Positions 1-12,183 of a stretch of 64,000 nucleotides of DNA are shown here, in pieces (position 1 is the first letter of the stretch; every line of letters begins with the position of its first letter). The stretch spans positions 120,763 through 184,762 of the forward strand of contig MNCI01001960.1 of the NCBI GenBank assembly GCA_015680685.1, written 5' to 3'. The position numbers were made by a program, and so were the translations under genes. This DNA is from Gnetum montanum. Taxonomy: Eukaryota; Streptophyta; Gnetopsida; Gnetales; Gnetaceae. Under the pieces are notes generated by a model. That model made no database searches. It had not been told where the DNA came from and worked only from the letters and a program-made list of their open reading frames with translations.

Positions 1-180
1 CGCACGAAGACACATGGCAGTTTAAGGCCTTACCAGGCCGAATGTGGCAGTTTAAGGCCTTACCGGGCCATGTGGGGTAGTTTGTGGTAGTTTAAAGCCT
101 TACCGGGCCGTCATGGTAGTTTAAGGCCATACCGGGCCATCATGGGTGTCTGTGGCAGTTTAAGGCCTTACCGGGCCATT
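1..180. repeat. Module-border repeat array of element A (pol side)
   Basis: About six imperfect copies of a core reading GTTTAAGGCCTTACCGGGCC, spaced irregularly by 20-35 bp and mostly preceded by TGGCA or TGGTA. The array lies between the antisense gene promoter (384) and where the RT start would be. Comparable arrays stand in the same position in B (one copy) and C. Confidence 0.85.
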
Positions 181-383
181 TGTTCACCGTAAAATTTGCA
201 TAGGAGAGTTTACACCAAAATGTTCAGTGTCGACCTATGAAGTTGGTTTACGAGGGAATCAACATGTGGTAGTATTTTTTTTGCTTCATATGTATCATTT
301 TTGTATTTTTGAAGAAATTTAATTAAAATAAGTAATAAATAAGATAAAATAAAATAAAATGTAAGGCGGTGGTGGCAGCGGCG

Positions 384-393
384 CTATAAATAG
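384..393 (+). promoter_or_regulatory. TATA box of the antisense gene in element A
   Basis: CTATAAATAG on the plus strand, about 310 bp before the first ATG of the antisense gene. B (31914) and C (48936) have a TATA-like sequence in the equivalent place, about 130-140 bp before their ATG. The longer distance in A is filled by the repeat array that follows. Confidence 0.6.
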
Positions 394-429
394 TGCAGGG
401 ACGTCATTTGGAGGCACCGTGAACCCTGA

Positions 430-690
430 AGCAAATCGAGCGTGAGCGTAAACCTCAACGTAAGCGTAAACCTCAACGTAAGCATAGACTACCAAACCCC
501 AGCGTAAACCTTCAACTCCGGTGTAAGCGTGAACTATCAACTTCGGCGTAAAGGCTCAACGTGAGCGTAGAGGCTTAAACTTAGTGTAAGCGTGAGCGTA
601 AAGGATCAGACTCAGCGTATAGGATTTAGACCCCGACGTAGAGGATCAGACCTTAGCATAAACCTATCAATCTTAGCGTAGAGGACGCTG
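430..690. repeat. AGCGTAAAC/GCGTAGAG word array in the leader of the antisense gene
   Basis: Degenerate 10-25 bp units built on AGCGTAAAC, AGCGTAGAG and variants, running from just after the TATA box to just before the ATG at 693. It accounts for the longer promoter-to-ATG distance in A compared with B and C. Confidence 0.75.
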
Positions 691-692
691 AA

Positions 693-3600
693 ATGGGCAA
701 GGGCAAGGAGGTAGAAGGCTAGGGGAGGAAGGGTCCTGATCTGAATTTCGCAGAGGAGAGCAAGGCCATGCTATAGTGTTTGCCCTAGCCGAGGGTTGCA
801 TTGTGGCCTAGATCGTCACACAGGTAGGCTCTAAACCTGCCTCTGTTAGTTATTTTCATCTATACATGTTATTTTGGCATAGACAATTTTCGTAGCGTAG
901 AGAGTTTGAATACCATAGATAGTTTCTGTAGTGTATAGGGTTTCGGATTATATGCCCAGCGTAGAGGGTTTCGGCATATACTCCCAGTGTAGAGGATTTC
1001 GGCGTATATGCCCAGTGTAGACAGTTAGCGTAAAGGGTCTGTACGCCGAGCATAGAAGGTTTCCTTGGCATACAGCGTAGACAGTTTTAACAGTGTGTAG
1101 CGTAGAGGACTTTGACAATATACAACGTAGAGGATTTTATCATTATGTAGCATAGACAATTTTCACAGTGTATACGCTGATTGTTATCATGGCGTATACA
1201 CTGACTGTTTACACAGTGTTCAGCATAAACGGTTTGCACAGTGTTTAGCGTAAACTGTTTACACAACGTTCATGCTGACAGTTTTTATGGCGTATACACT
1301 ATTGATTTTCACAGCATATATGCTGAGTGTAAAAAGTTTGTTCTTTTTCAGACGGTGTATAGCGTAGAGCTGTTTTCATGGCATACAACATAAACTATTT
1401 TCAACGTAAACGCCAAGTGTGAACAAGTGCAAACTATTTCTTGGTAGCATGTACATCGAGTGTAAACAGTTTTTGATAGCATATACAATTTTTTGACAGC
1501 GTATACAATTTTTTGACAGCGTATACGTCGAGTTAAGTAGCGTATACGCCGAGCGTAAACAGTTTTTGACAGCGTATACCCCGAGTTAGGCAGCATATAC
1601 GTCGAGCGTAAACAACTTTTGACAGCGTATACAGTTTTTTGACAACATATACAGTTTTTTGATAGCGTATACGCCAAGCGTAAACAATTTTTGACAACTT
1701 ATACACCGAGTTAGGCAGCATATACGCTGAGCGTAAATAGATGGTAATTTTTCTAAGTGTCTGCCTATAATGTGAAATTTTTTTTTTCATCCCATTTTTA
1801 TGTATGGCTGATTTATTGTTGCATTTTGGTTGCTTGCAGGAACATTGAACCTTTTCTCTTGGTAGTTGAGCTAGTCGGAGTACTAGCATGGTTTGGCCCC
1901 ATTGAGGCCAATGAACCTACCCCGGATCTGACCATTGACAACAATGGAGTATGGTTCAGGGAAGGGGCATGTGAATTCCTTGCCTTCATCTTGGACAGAT
2001 TTAAGGTGGTTTCCTGGTCACATCTGAGGGAACAAGTGGCATGGAGCATGCTTGAGGCCATGTTGTCAGGAGCTTCGAAGGGTGTAGCAATTTTTATGGA
2101 GGATATCGATGAGGGGTCGCTTGTGATCGAGGACGATCCCTCTGGCAGGCCCAGGTCTACTTGCCCATTAGCACGTGTGTGGGCCTATTGCCATGAGGGC
2201 GTGATTATTTCAACAATGCTCTATTTTTAGCGGTGCATGCGCACACGCTATTCTAGAACCCTCCTGGCATAGTGTACCGGGTTGATAGGTAAGATCGTTT
2301 AATCTTGTGATTTCTATTTTTTGTCGTTTGGCATTTGCTTCTATTTTGACAACCATTCTTTTGCAAGCCCCAAGTTAACCAAGATGGAACATACATTGAT
2401 GATGATGGGCTTGCCCTAGCTCATACCACTCTAGAAACCTTTATGGCAGGTCCCACCCTTCATGGAGTTGTGTTAGCTCAAACCAAGGGTGATATTGTCC
2501 ATTTTCACAAACGATTTTCTAGAGCATTCGCCTAATGCACAGCTCATGGATGGTTTCATGGAGATTGGTCACCTAAGGAACCAATTTTTCCTCGTGACTC
2601 TGACTTGGGTAGCACCTCTAAGTCCACCACTGAAGGTAAGTGACAATATTCTCTAGATGTGTTAACGTGTTTGGTCAACTACCAAGGGTTATACTGATGT
2701 GATGGTTTCGAATTGTATCTACAGCTGATGTCCCTCCTGAAGGAGACCCTGTCACAACAGGACAAATTGAGAGTACCCTCTCGATGAAGTTCAGGGAGAT
2801 CAGTAAGGCTCAGAAGTGGTTGCACACACATGCCCTGCCATCCATCATCTGTTGTTTATATGATGTTGGCCTTATGGAGCTCTTTACAACTCTGAGCCTT
2901 GATGTGTTGATAGCCGAAATGATCGGAATTGTTGATTTATTCGACAAATCTATCTCTTACTATAGCACCCAGATTAAGGTTGTTAAGATAGTCTTCCACC
3001 TATCGGCTGAACTCTTTTCGAACCTGTTTGGTGTACCGGCGAATGATGTAAATGTAGTTTTGGATAGGACTCATAAAGAGCTCCATACAGTACGTGAGTT
3101 AGAGGACTGGTTGGGTGTTATCAAGGGTGCTAAGGGATTCTCTATGTAGGGGAAGTCAAAGGTAGAGGAAGTTAATGAATTATATCCCCTGTTTAGGGCA
3201 TGGGCATTCCCTAAATCCCTTTCCCAAGTGCGGAGTCTTGCTGTTGAAGCTGTGCATATAATGCGAACCATCTTAGAAACCGGGATGCATTATAACTGGG
3301 CCCAATTTTTGTTGTTGGGCCTTCATAAGGAGATAGTGCAATTGCGCTCAAATGTCGAGGCGCAATCCCACTGTACCTTTGCATTCTTTGTTGGTTATCT
3401 TTGCCGTTAGGCAGAGTTTCTAGTGGTTCACGCGGACAATAAGTATGTTCTACGGGATCGAGGTCAATTATCCCGCCCATGGATCAACCATTTTTTTGAA
3501 ACAGCTGAGTCCCAAGATGCGCTTGAGGGAATTGATGAATCCTTATCTATCGTGACAGGGGGGTAATTTGGTACCTCAATCCACACATGTGATAGTGTGG

Positions 3601-5458
3601 GGTTGGAACTAGATGACGTGCCTTATACTGCCAAGAGAGCAGAACGAGTCATCAAAAAGACCATCGGTAAGGCCAAGTCGAAGTTGACGAAGCATGAACG
3701 TTCAACTGAGGAGGTCTCAAATGTGGATGAGCCACAGGTGAAGCACATAAGGTTCAAGATGCCTGTCTGAGGTAAGTAAACTCAGTAATCTTATTGCTTT
3801 ATTATTTTCTTCTTATTCATAATTTTTATTTTGACCGCTTACATGCCATTGATGCCTTCAGACTTAACTCAAGAAGTGAGGAGGCAAGAATTAGAGACAA
3901 TCATTGAAGAGGAGGAAGCTACAACGGAGTTAATGACCAATGAGGAAGAGGCCAACAAGGATCAGGTGGAAGAAATGTAGGAGCTATGGGAAGACACCAC
4001 AAAGACTGAACTGGTCGATGACCAGAGTGGTGTCGATGAAATGTTCAGTAGCTTTCTCAAGGGAAGGTTAGACCTTGGCGACCCTCCAAACCCAGAAGGG
4101 GACAGGGAACACGGTAGGTTTTCTTTTATTTTATTGCATCAATTTGTGAGTTTTTGTTTTATGGTATTTTATTTTTATGTTTTCATGCTTCCAGATGAAG
4201 GTAGTGACACCAGAATGATGCGGCTGGATGTGCCCATGAAAATGGTCCCCCCTGAAAGGACCACGGAGGTTAGTCCATCTCGTACTCGTGGATCATTTAC
4301 TTGGATAGAGATGCCAAGTAAAATGGATTTTGTGGCTGGTATCGCCGAGGAAGTTGTTGAACGCATTCAGGAAGCCCATCCTGAGATAGGTATAAATGTT
4401 TCGAGTTTTTTTACAGCTTTATAGTTTCACACCCCTTTTTTTGTCATTTTAGCGTTCGTTCTTTTCGTGTGCGTAGGTGCCAAAATGAGGTGGGATCCAT
4501 CTGAGACAATTAACATTGAGAGTTTGTCCACACTATCCCCAAAAGTAGAGTAGGTTCCAAGGCTAGTTTATGACGAAGTGGCGGAAGGTCTTATGCACAA
4601 CTCCAAATCGCTTTGGACTTGTAGGTGTTCCATCGAACAGTTGTGGTTGCAAGTCCAATCAAAGGAGAAGGAAGTTTCTGAGTTGTTGGTTGAGCGTGAT
4701 GATCTCAAGGCTCGGTATGAGTTTGCCTCTGCTAAACTAAGTGGTGATCGCTCTTGGCGAACTTCCGAGGTCACGTATACTAGATATTGGAACCTACTCA
4801 ATCACCATGCATCATTGACCTGAAAACTAGCAGAGCGTAAGGCCCAGGTGGATCTATTGAACCTCAAGTGCAAGGATTGGAAGGATTTTAGTTCCAAGGT
4901 ACACAAATGGGGTCAGGATGAAAAGAACCACAAGAATCATTATAAGAAATCATTGAAAGAGGTATCTATTGAAAAGCGTTAGCTTGAGATGTTTGTGGAG
5001 GATCTGGGTCTACGGTTTGCATTTGATACCTTTGCTCAAAATACAACTGTTGAGATGGAATCACCTACAAGCGTAATTACAACTACTTCTAGGGACGTGT
5101 CTGTGGGTGAATTCCCTTTAAAGCGTCCTACCTGGTCAGCTGTTGACAACGGGAACGCCTTGGCAGATGTCGACCTAGGCCTTGATGGGACCGATTGGAC
5201 CAGTGTCTCAGAAGAGGAAATCCTTCACCGACTAGAATTTGGTTTAGGGGGGTCCCCTACGGTAAGCATTTTGTTATCATGAAATTCGTTCACTGAATAA
5301 TGTTTGAAGGTTTTCTCTATTATCCTTATGTTGATTGTTCCCTTTGCATTTTATAGGATCAAGACGATGATGATGTTTAGGAAGCTGGCCCCAGTAGAGT
5401 GGGGGCTCATGATGCCAGCGGGTCTAAAGGGGGTGATCCTCCTGCCATGGATGTTTGA
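693..5458 (+). pseudogene. Antisense eight-exon gene carried by element A (FCP1-like module plus coiled coil)
   Basis: Exons read as 693-823, 1840-2288, 2368-2635, 2725-3771, 3862-4113, 4195-4389, 4477-5261 and 5357-5458, each bounded by GT donors and AG acceptors. Exon 2 resembles the FCP1/NIF HAD phosphatase fold: a LVVELVGVL strand (usual DxDG motif altered, first Asp is Glu), then WFREGACEFLAFIL and VVSWSHL. Exon 4 has a conserved LFSNLFGVPAND segment and a YPLFRAWAFPKSLS segment. Exon 5 is acidic. Exon 7 is coiled-coil rich with a conserved tract around W-x-S-V/A-x-x-G-x. Exon 8 is short, starting DQDDDD. Stops interrupt exons 1, 2, 3, 4, 5, 7 and 8, so this copy is dead. Transcription would run against the retroelement. 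The copies in B and C share the same exon plan. Apart from exon 2 I do not recognise the domains. Confidence 0.75.
875..1745. repeat. GCGTATACGC/AGCGTAAAC array filling intron 1 of the antisense gene (A)
   Basis: Intron 1 (824-1839) is almost entirely made of short, diverged repeats on the words GCGTATACGC, AGCGTAAAC and AGCGTAGAG. From about 1440 to 1745 they form longer units of roughly 45-60 bp, each with a GTATACGCCGAGCGTAAAC-like core followed by AGTTTTTGACA. Long minus-strand reading frames here are by-products of the repeat. Confidence 0.8.
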
Positions 5459-5536
5459 TCTTTGCTTCAAAATTATTTTGACTCATATTTATATGTGAAT
5501 TGTAAATTGAGTGATTTGAGCTGTATTGAACGGATG

Positions 5537-5542
5537 AATAAA
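5537..5542 (+). terminator. Candidate polyadenylation signal of the antisense gene (A)
   Basis: AATAAA lies 79 bp after the last stop codon (5456-5458) in AT-rich sequence, the usual distance for a plant 3' end. No such clean hexamer was found at the same place in B or C. The stretch 5543-5785 is AT-rich and shows nothing else. Confidence 0.4.
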
Positions 5543-5784
5543 ATCAGTTGACTCTTGTAATTGTACATCATTACATGTATATGTATAAATTTTTTTTTTG
5601 TTGATTTTGAGTTTAATTGTAAACACGACACGACAATGTAAAATGTTTTGGTTTGTTTTTGTGGTTTAATTGTAGTGCATGAATGTAATTATAATCAGGA
5701 CTGAAAGATAATTACGAAAAAGGACAACATGACAATGTAAGTGTAAATTCAGACAGTGAGCCAGAATTTGGAAAAAAACAAAGT

Positions 5785-6085
5785 ATAAGTGGATGATCTA
5801 GTTTAAGGCCATTTCGAGCGACATACGCACTAGTTTAAGGCCATTTCGGGCCATATGCATAGTTTAAGGTCATTTTGGGCTTCAGCGTAAGCAAGGGACA
5901 TTTGGAATGAAACGGGTGGATTTCTCGGTTAACCAATCATTTCTGATCGTGGCTAGTTTTATGTCATTGTGGACATGATAGTTTAACGTCATTCCGGACT
6001 TGGGATGTAGTTTAATGTCTTTTCGGACTTGGAATGTAGTTTAATGTCTTTTTGGACTTGTTGTAGTTTAACGTCATTTCGGACA
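5785..6085. repeat. Module-border repeat array of element A (protease side)
   Basis: About seven copies of TAGTTTAAGGCCATTTCGGGCC-like or TAGTTTAATGTCTTTTCGGAC-like cores spaced about 35-60 bp. It separates the 3' end of the antisense gene from the last codons of the minus-strand gag-protease frame at 6095. B (36405-36655) and C (53885-53985) have the same array in the same place. Confidence 0.85.
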
Positions 6086-6094
6086 GATGGTTGT

Positions 6095-9000
6095 TTATTG
6101 TTTTAGTAATTTTTTGATTTTTCTCATTTTGACATTGGGAGATGCGTTAGCAGGTATGATTATATATTTAGCATCCCCTTTGTTGATCACGTTAAATGGT
6201 AATTTAGCCCAAGGGACATCTGATGGAATAGTTCCTGTGTTGGTGTTTTCTGGTGCTTCAGCATGTATTGTGGTTTTTGTGTCAGTTGTGGTTTCTAAAT
6301 GAGGTTGTGCATGTACAATGTCAGGCCCCGGTATTTCTATTTTGGGAGGATTTTCTTTTGTGTTTAAAGGATTATCGCCTACCAGTTGTTGTTTGTTTGT
6401 GTCATGTTGTCTTGGCTCTTCGAGCTTAACCTCTGAGCCTTGGTCTGTGTCTATGTATGATGAGATGATGGGTGTAGTAGCCTCCCTGTGTATCATGATT
6501 TTTCCACCTTCGTAAGGTAGGTGGATCTCTTGGTGTATAGGGGAAGATATTGCTTTTAGTTGGGCTAGCCAGGGCCTTCCCAATATTAAGTTGAACTCTG
6601 GCATTTCATCGATTACCACAAAGTCGGCGAATGTGGGAAACTGATCCCCTACTATGAAGTCTAAGGTCATGGTGCCTTTGACTATCATGCACAATCCACT
6701 GAATGATTTCAAACATGTAGTGGCGGTTGGTCTGATTAGCTATGTAAGCCCCAGTTTTTCGACGATAGGATATGGCACTACGTTTGTGGCAGCTCCATCA
6801 TCTACATGGACCCTATGTATCTTGAATTGGTTTACTCTTATTGTTATAAACATAGGGGCTATTTTTACCTCTCCTATTTTCTCATCCAACTTGATGTTGT
6901 CATTGTGGAAACTTAGTGGCTTGGAAGTTGACCCTTGAGGTGAGTACATTACCACATGAATTGAAGGTTCATTTGGAGGCAAGTGCTCGCTCACTGGATA
7001 GATGTTAACATGCACACTAAAGCTTCGTGATGGGTTTGTGATGTTAACACTAGGTCATATAAGCTCAGTGAAGTGTTCTTTTGTTTGAGCGCCAGTGTGA
7101 CCTATGTTAGGGCCATTGCTAGATCTCTACTATTGGGAGCGTGTTTATCGGCAATGACTTGGTCCATTGGGCCCAATAGTTTTATCTCATGCATAGTCGA
7201 TTTGTCATTTTGTTTTGGAATTGTTGATTTGGGCGTATCCTATTTTCTAGATGATTCACCCCTGTGGCCTATATCTGGTTTATCATTAGGTTGTGTCATG
7301 GGTATCGCATTTAATGGGGTAGGTTTAGGAGGTCCTAAGGCTATCCGTTGACGCTCCTTTTTCAAGCGTTCGCGTGTAAGCTTATCCGCTAGGCGTTCCC
7401 GTGTGTGACGCGGGGGTGCTGTTGGTTTTGGGGCCTCAGGTTGCTTTGGGACTTGTACTACATATGGAGTTGGGAAGAGTTGCAGTTGGATGATTGCATG
7501 CGGTTGAGCGCTAGGCTGGCTGGGCACCTTGATGACATAGGGGCTTGGTTTATTTTATGTTTGGGAAGTGGAGGATTGGTGATCACTAGGACGTTCGGGT
7601 GTCCTAACAACGTATGGAGCTGACCTAGCTAGAGGTTGTACCTCCATTGTTGCGACCACAGGTGGTACTCAAACTACGTAATATGGAGGCCGGATAGGAG
7701 GGGTTGGTGAGTTTTCAGTAGCAATGACGGGAGGTACGTGCACCACGTATGATTTTTCATGGGTCGGGGTGTTAGGAGTTTCCACGACAGGGGGTACTTG
7801 GATGACATAAGGCTACTATGGGGGGCATGAAGGTTGAGGTACGGGTGTTTGTACAGTGGGCAGAATACGCACTATAAATGGTTCATTGGGCGTTTTCTGC
7901 TCATGGTCAAAATAGATAGTGTTAATGCTAGGTGTTTCAGGTTCGTTATCGAGGTAGATTGTATTAATCATGTACGGTGCCTCTTTGGTATTTAGCGGAT
8001 CTTTATACACACCCATGGCCTGGTTTTGCAGTTGGACTGGGTTGGCCTCATCAAAAGTGGTCTGATCCCCATCGATTATTCATTGGATGTCTTGTTTCAG
8101 GGTGAAACAATAATTTGTTCCATGCCCATTACGTTGGTGATAGTCATAGAAACAGTCCATTCTAAAGCCTTCTGGTACTGGGGGCTCCTCTGGCATTGCT
8201 AGGCTTGGGTTTCAGACTAGTTGACAGAAGCGATCATGCCTTTGGATTGCTGTAGGGGACAACTGTTTATGCTTCATTAATCTGGCCTTCAGGAGTGGGT
8301 CAAACAACTACGATGGTTTCATGGATAGTGGTGTGTATTTAGATGGGTCCTTCCTGTCAAAGTTTCTCATACGATTCGGTGTTGGGTTTTGTGATGAGGA
8401 TGATTCTAGTGCGGTCTCGGGAGCGGGTTTAGTGTAGTTAGTAGGGGCCACAGGCGATTTGCGTTTTTGTTCCACGTTTGCTTGTTGTGTTTTTGCTAAT
8501 GCTACTATAGTTGTTTTAACCTTTTCTTTATCTTTCTTACTGTGTTGATTCTTAAAGGCTAAATATGCGGGATCATGATTGTTTTGCGCTACCTCCTCTA
8601 TGCTCTTGATTTGTACAAAGGCTTGACTCAAATTACGTGCATTAAGATAATACAGTTTGGACTTGACGAAGTCATTGATAGCCCCTTTTAGGATTGTGAG
8701 GAGATACGTTTCTGGGATCAGCTCGTGAAGTTCATTGAGAGCAGCACTCCACCGCTGGATGAATTTCTGGATAGGTTCAAGGGGTGCTTATTTGACCTGT
8801 ATGAGGCTATCTAGCATGGGTTTAGGCTTCAAGTTATATTTGAACCTGGTGACGAATTGGTGCACCAAATCTTCCAGAGAAGATATTGAGTTTTGTGGCA
8901 AGGCCCGATACCAATCAACTGCTCTCCCTGTAAGGGACATAGGGAACAGTCACAGAATGGCATGTGGCTGCACCTGAAGAAGCGCACATTCTAATCTAAA

Positions 9001-10285
9001 CATTATGAGGTGAGTGTTGGGGTTTGTCTCCCCATTATACTTGGTTAGCGTCGGCAAAGATACACCCTTGGGTAAGGTTAACGGAAGAGCTGATGGGGTC
9101 ATCGTGATGAAAGTCCACTACCTTCAACTCTCTGTCGGCTGCTGTCTTGAGGCGTTTGACCTCGTTAGTTAGTTCCTACATTAGTTTTTTAGCATCAGCC
9201 CAGTCTTGAGTGCTAGGTGAGATGGCACGTTGGGGATGTGGTACAATATATAGATTGGATTGTTGAATAGTGGGTTGGAAGGCTGAAAGCTGTGCATTTG
9301 GAGGTTGTACTTGTGGAATATTTATAGCGGGTGGTATCAGGGGCGGCATATTATGGGCAAGGGGTTGCTATTGTTGTGGGTGTGCTTGGGGAATATTATC
9401 TTGCAAGATCCTGTGATATGGTATGTTATAATGAGGGGGTTGATGTGATTGGGCACCAATCGCTGTCCATTTCCCGGTCATGTTTTGTGTTGGAATCCCC
9501 TGAACTTCTTGGGTTATTGTTGTGAAGGATGTTCCTTGGGTTGGGATGCGCAGTATGTAATGAGCAGATGTAGAGGCTGGTATTATGTGTGGCATTCTAA
9601 TCACACGTAGTGGGAAGGTTACTCCTAAATTTTTTTGAGGAGGTTGCATTTGTAAGAATGGGGGTACCGTGGCCACAGGAGGAATTGCAAGGGGAAGCGT
9701 GTTGACTTGAACATCAGTCACTCGAGGAATGGGGAAGAGAGCAGCTGCATCTTGTTGAGGCCCTTGCACTTGCGTGATGTTAAATGGATGGAGGGACATA
9801 GTTTCGCCTGTGAATGGGTGAAATGACGGGTTTGTATAAGTTTATGGGCTAAGGGTGTGGTACGAATCTTCGTGCTTGGATTGAGCTGCAAAGTCGTCCT
9901 CCTCTTCCAATTGAGGATTTGCCATGGAGTGGTCCAAGGGCTGATTCTTTAGTAGTAAGAGTTGAGTGATAAGCTCAGTGTAATGCTCAGGGAGAGGGAT
10001 GATATTGTATGGTGAAGGGATGAACTCATGCCCTCCTTTGGAAAATGATTCGTATTGTATTTTAGCTTCCATCTCAGTTTGGTCCACGGTTAGGCCTCCT
10101 TGTATTTTCACGCATATGAAATTGTATTCGTCCTAGGGTATGATGTTAAACGATGGGTTTTTCCCTTGCAGTCTAAGAGACTGGCGAGGCCCCATAGTGG
10201 GTTGTACCATGGGTTGTTTAACAACCATGGTGCCTACAATGTCGGTGACCAGCTTGGTTACAGTGTTGGAGTTCACAGTGTTCAT
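6095..10285 (-). pseudogene. gag-protease region of element A
   Basis: Minus-strand relic starting with an ATG at 10285-10283. The N-terminal segment shares RQSLRLQGK and DEYNFICVKIQ with B. The retroviral-type Gag core follows (about 9110-8310) with the MSLTGRAVDWY motif, a lysine-rich linker and a knuckle-like segment near 8150 (CFYDYHQRNGHGTNYC). Aspartic protease is at about 7015-6600: the active-site segment reads VHVDDGAATNVV and the later conserved stretch NLILGRPWLAQL. The final 205 codons (6712-6095) are one open frame ending in a stop at 6095. Elsewhere there are several stops and frameshifts. RT does not follow directly: the next minus-strand pol segment lies beyond the antisense gene, as in B and C. 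Confidence 0.85.
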
Positions 10286-10317
10286 GATGAATAGTTGAGA
10301 ATATGACACAATGAAGG

Positions 10318-10918
10318 GATGTGAAACTAGTATACCTAGTGCAACGTAAACCTATGTTTGTGGTGCACAGCGTAGAAATTGGGTCTCAGCGTATAGGCTT
10401 CAACGACGACCATATAATGACAACATATAGATATATAGCGTATGGTAGCAGCGTAGAGAATCTATGGCATAGAACGTATAGTGTATATGCTAAGAAGCAT
10501 AGACAACGTCAGTGTACAGTGTAAACAGGGTTTACAGCATATAGAGTGTAGTGTATACTGGATGGCAGCATAGACGAGTCTACGACATAGAACGTATAGC
10601 GTATACGCTAACCAACGTAGATAGCATGGGCGTATAGCGTAAACAGGGTTTATAGCGTGGGCGTATAGTGTAAATAGGGTTTATAGCATACAGAGTGTAG
10701 TGTATACTGGATGACAACGTAGACGAGTCTATGGCATAGAGCGTACAACGTATTCGCTAAGCAGCGTAGACACTGGGAAGTTTGCAGATAGTAAGTTTTA
10801 AGCTCAGCAACTTAGACACTGGGAGGTTTGCAGACAGGGTCAGCATATACTCGACAGCATAGATGCTCAGCAGCGTAGATGCTAGGAGTTCTGAAGCATA
10901 GTAAGTTTTAGGCAGTTT
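10318..10918. repeat. Leader of element A filled with AGCGTATA/GCGTAGA words
   Basis: Between the gag ATG and the primer binding site the sequence is a degenerate array of AGCGTAGA, AGCGTATA and CATAGA words, e.g. around 10430-10760 with a unit of about 120 bp that recurs (GTCTAYGRCATAGARCGTA near 10575 and 10720). The same words fill the LTR of A and the antisense gene's leader and intron 1. Confidence 0.75.
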
Positions 10919-10919
10919 T

Positions 10920-10936
10920 CCCTCCTTCTAGCGCCA
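10920..10936 (-). promoter_or_regulatory. Primer binding site of element A
   Basis: Minus strand TGGCGCTAGAAGGAGGG, 5 bp inside the LTR edge at 10942. C shares the same sequence with T at position 4 (16 bases) and B agrees over the full 17 with that same T. It starts with TGG, complementary to a tRNA CCA end. The complementary tRNA would end ...TTCTAGC-G-CCA (in B and C ...TTCTAGC-A-CCA); I cannot name it. Confidence 0.7.
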
Positions 10937-10941
10937 ATTTC

Positions 10942-12183
10942 TGTACTGCTCGAAATCATCGGTGTCTGGCTGGAAGGAAAAAAACTGGGAGATCTCTGGA
11001 CATGCACAGAAGACCCTACCTCCGCTTGAGGGCAAGATGGAATTGACGAAGGTAGAGTACCTTAAGTGGTCTGGACGCGGATCAGGTAAGGATTTCCCTA
11101 AACGTGCACCGAGGTGTTATACGCTGGGTTATATGTGAACGACATAATAGATGTAAAATGAAACGTAAACAGCGTAACTAGTGTAAACAGAGCATAAACG
11201 TACGAGGGCGTAAACAGTAGACATACAACGATTAATGAAAAATTGTAACATATTTTAGGAAACAAATGCAGAAATATTATTGCAAAGTGAGAATTACAAT
11301 GCACCGGTCTAATGTAGTTGTGGCTTTCACACAAGGCGGACGAATAGCCCCGGTGGATGTAGGGATGATAGTGTGCTAGTTCAAACTGTAGGCATAGCAT
11401 AGAGGTTGTATGCTCAGCGTACAAGGTTGAGGTCCAGCATACAAGGTTCTCTGCTCTGGTTCTTAGCATCTCTATTTTTCTCTCTGGTTTGCTCAAAATT
11501 GTCAACGCCATTTCTAATGAAAAAGTGGGGTTTTTATACAGGTTTAGACGTTTGACCAGGTGCAAAAGAATGAAATGTTACAAGTGTACAATGTGTTGCA
11601 TACGCTAGGCGTATACACGGTTATTGTTGGATGTATACGCTGGGCATGCAGGATGTATATGCTCAGCGTATAGACTCAAGGATGCCTGATGTCAACATCT
11701 GATGGTTGCTCTGTTCACGTGAATTGATGCCTTGTATCAAATCTTGCTCTGAAATGTTGTTTCTTTGCGGTCTTTGGGGATTGCATGCCGGGCGTATATG
11801 CTGTGAATGTTGGGCGTATACGCTAGGTTGTATACGCTGTGAATGTTGGGTGTATACGCTGTGAATACCTACCGGGCGTATACGCTGTGGATACCTACCA
11901 GGCATATACGCCCAGTGTATACACTAGGGATGTGTGCTCTGGGCGTATACGCTGTGATGCAAACTTGGGCGTATATGCTGGAAAAATATACTTAGTGAAA
12001 ACTAAGTATGTTGAGCTCCGAAGTTACACATTTTAGTGGATCCTAGGGAACTACTCCCTATTGAGTTTGACTCTGCTTGAAGCTGTCTATGGAGTCGTCA
12101 AGCTTTAGTCATACCGAGGAATGTCATGACTTAGCCCAATTCCTGTTGGAGAAGTACTAAGCTCAAAATTTTGTGGTGTTTCA
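10942..12183 (-). repeat. LTR of element A (5' LTR in element orientation)
   Basis: Starts TGTACTGC next to the primer binding site and ends TGGTGTTTCA at 12183; B ends AGTGTTTCA or GGTGTTTCA and C ends TGGTGTTTCA. The first 160 bp align loosely with the starts of LTRs B and C. A minus-strand TATAAAAA lies at 11538-11531. From about 11585 to 11990 it contains many GCGTATACGC palindromes separated by TGTGAATGTTGG-like or TGTGGATACCTACC-like spacers. Confidence 0.8.

Larger units (their letters stand above)
1..12183 (-). mobile_element. Element A: Tat/Ogre-like Ty3/gypsy retrotransposon, right part only
   Basis: On the minus strand the order is 5' LTR (12183-10942), primer binding site, leader, gag-protease (10285-6095), then an antisense multi-exon gene on the plus strand (693-5458). 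The RT/integrase part and the 3' LTR expected further left are outside the window. The layout matches the complete elements B and C, with clear protein similarity in gag, protease and every exon of the antisense gene. The right LTR end joins directly onto the RT/RNase H region of element E, so A was inserted into E. The 5-bp target duplication (expected ATACT, 12184-12188) cannot be checked because the left end is missing. Many stops and frameshifts make it a relic. Confidence 0.85.

Noticed and set aside
1348-1889. CRISPR-like regular repeats and long minus-strand frames
   Set aside because: Units vary in length and sequence, spacers are repeats themselves, and the context is a plant intron in a retroelement. 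The frames follow from the repeat.
6087-7623. Plus-strand open frames opposite gag-protease of A (e.g. 6318-6515, 7073-7351)
   Set aside because: They mirror the minus-strand gag-protease, which has recognisable domains.
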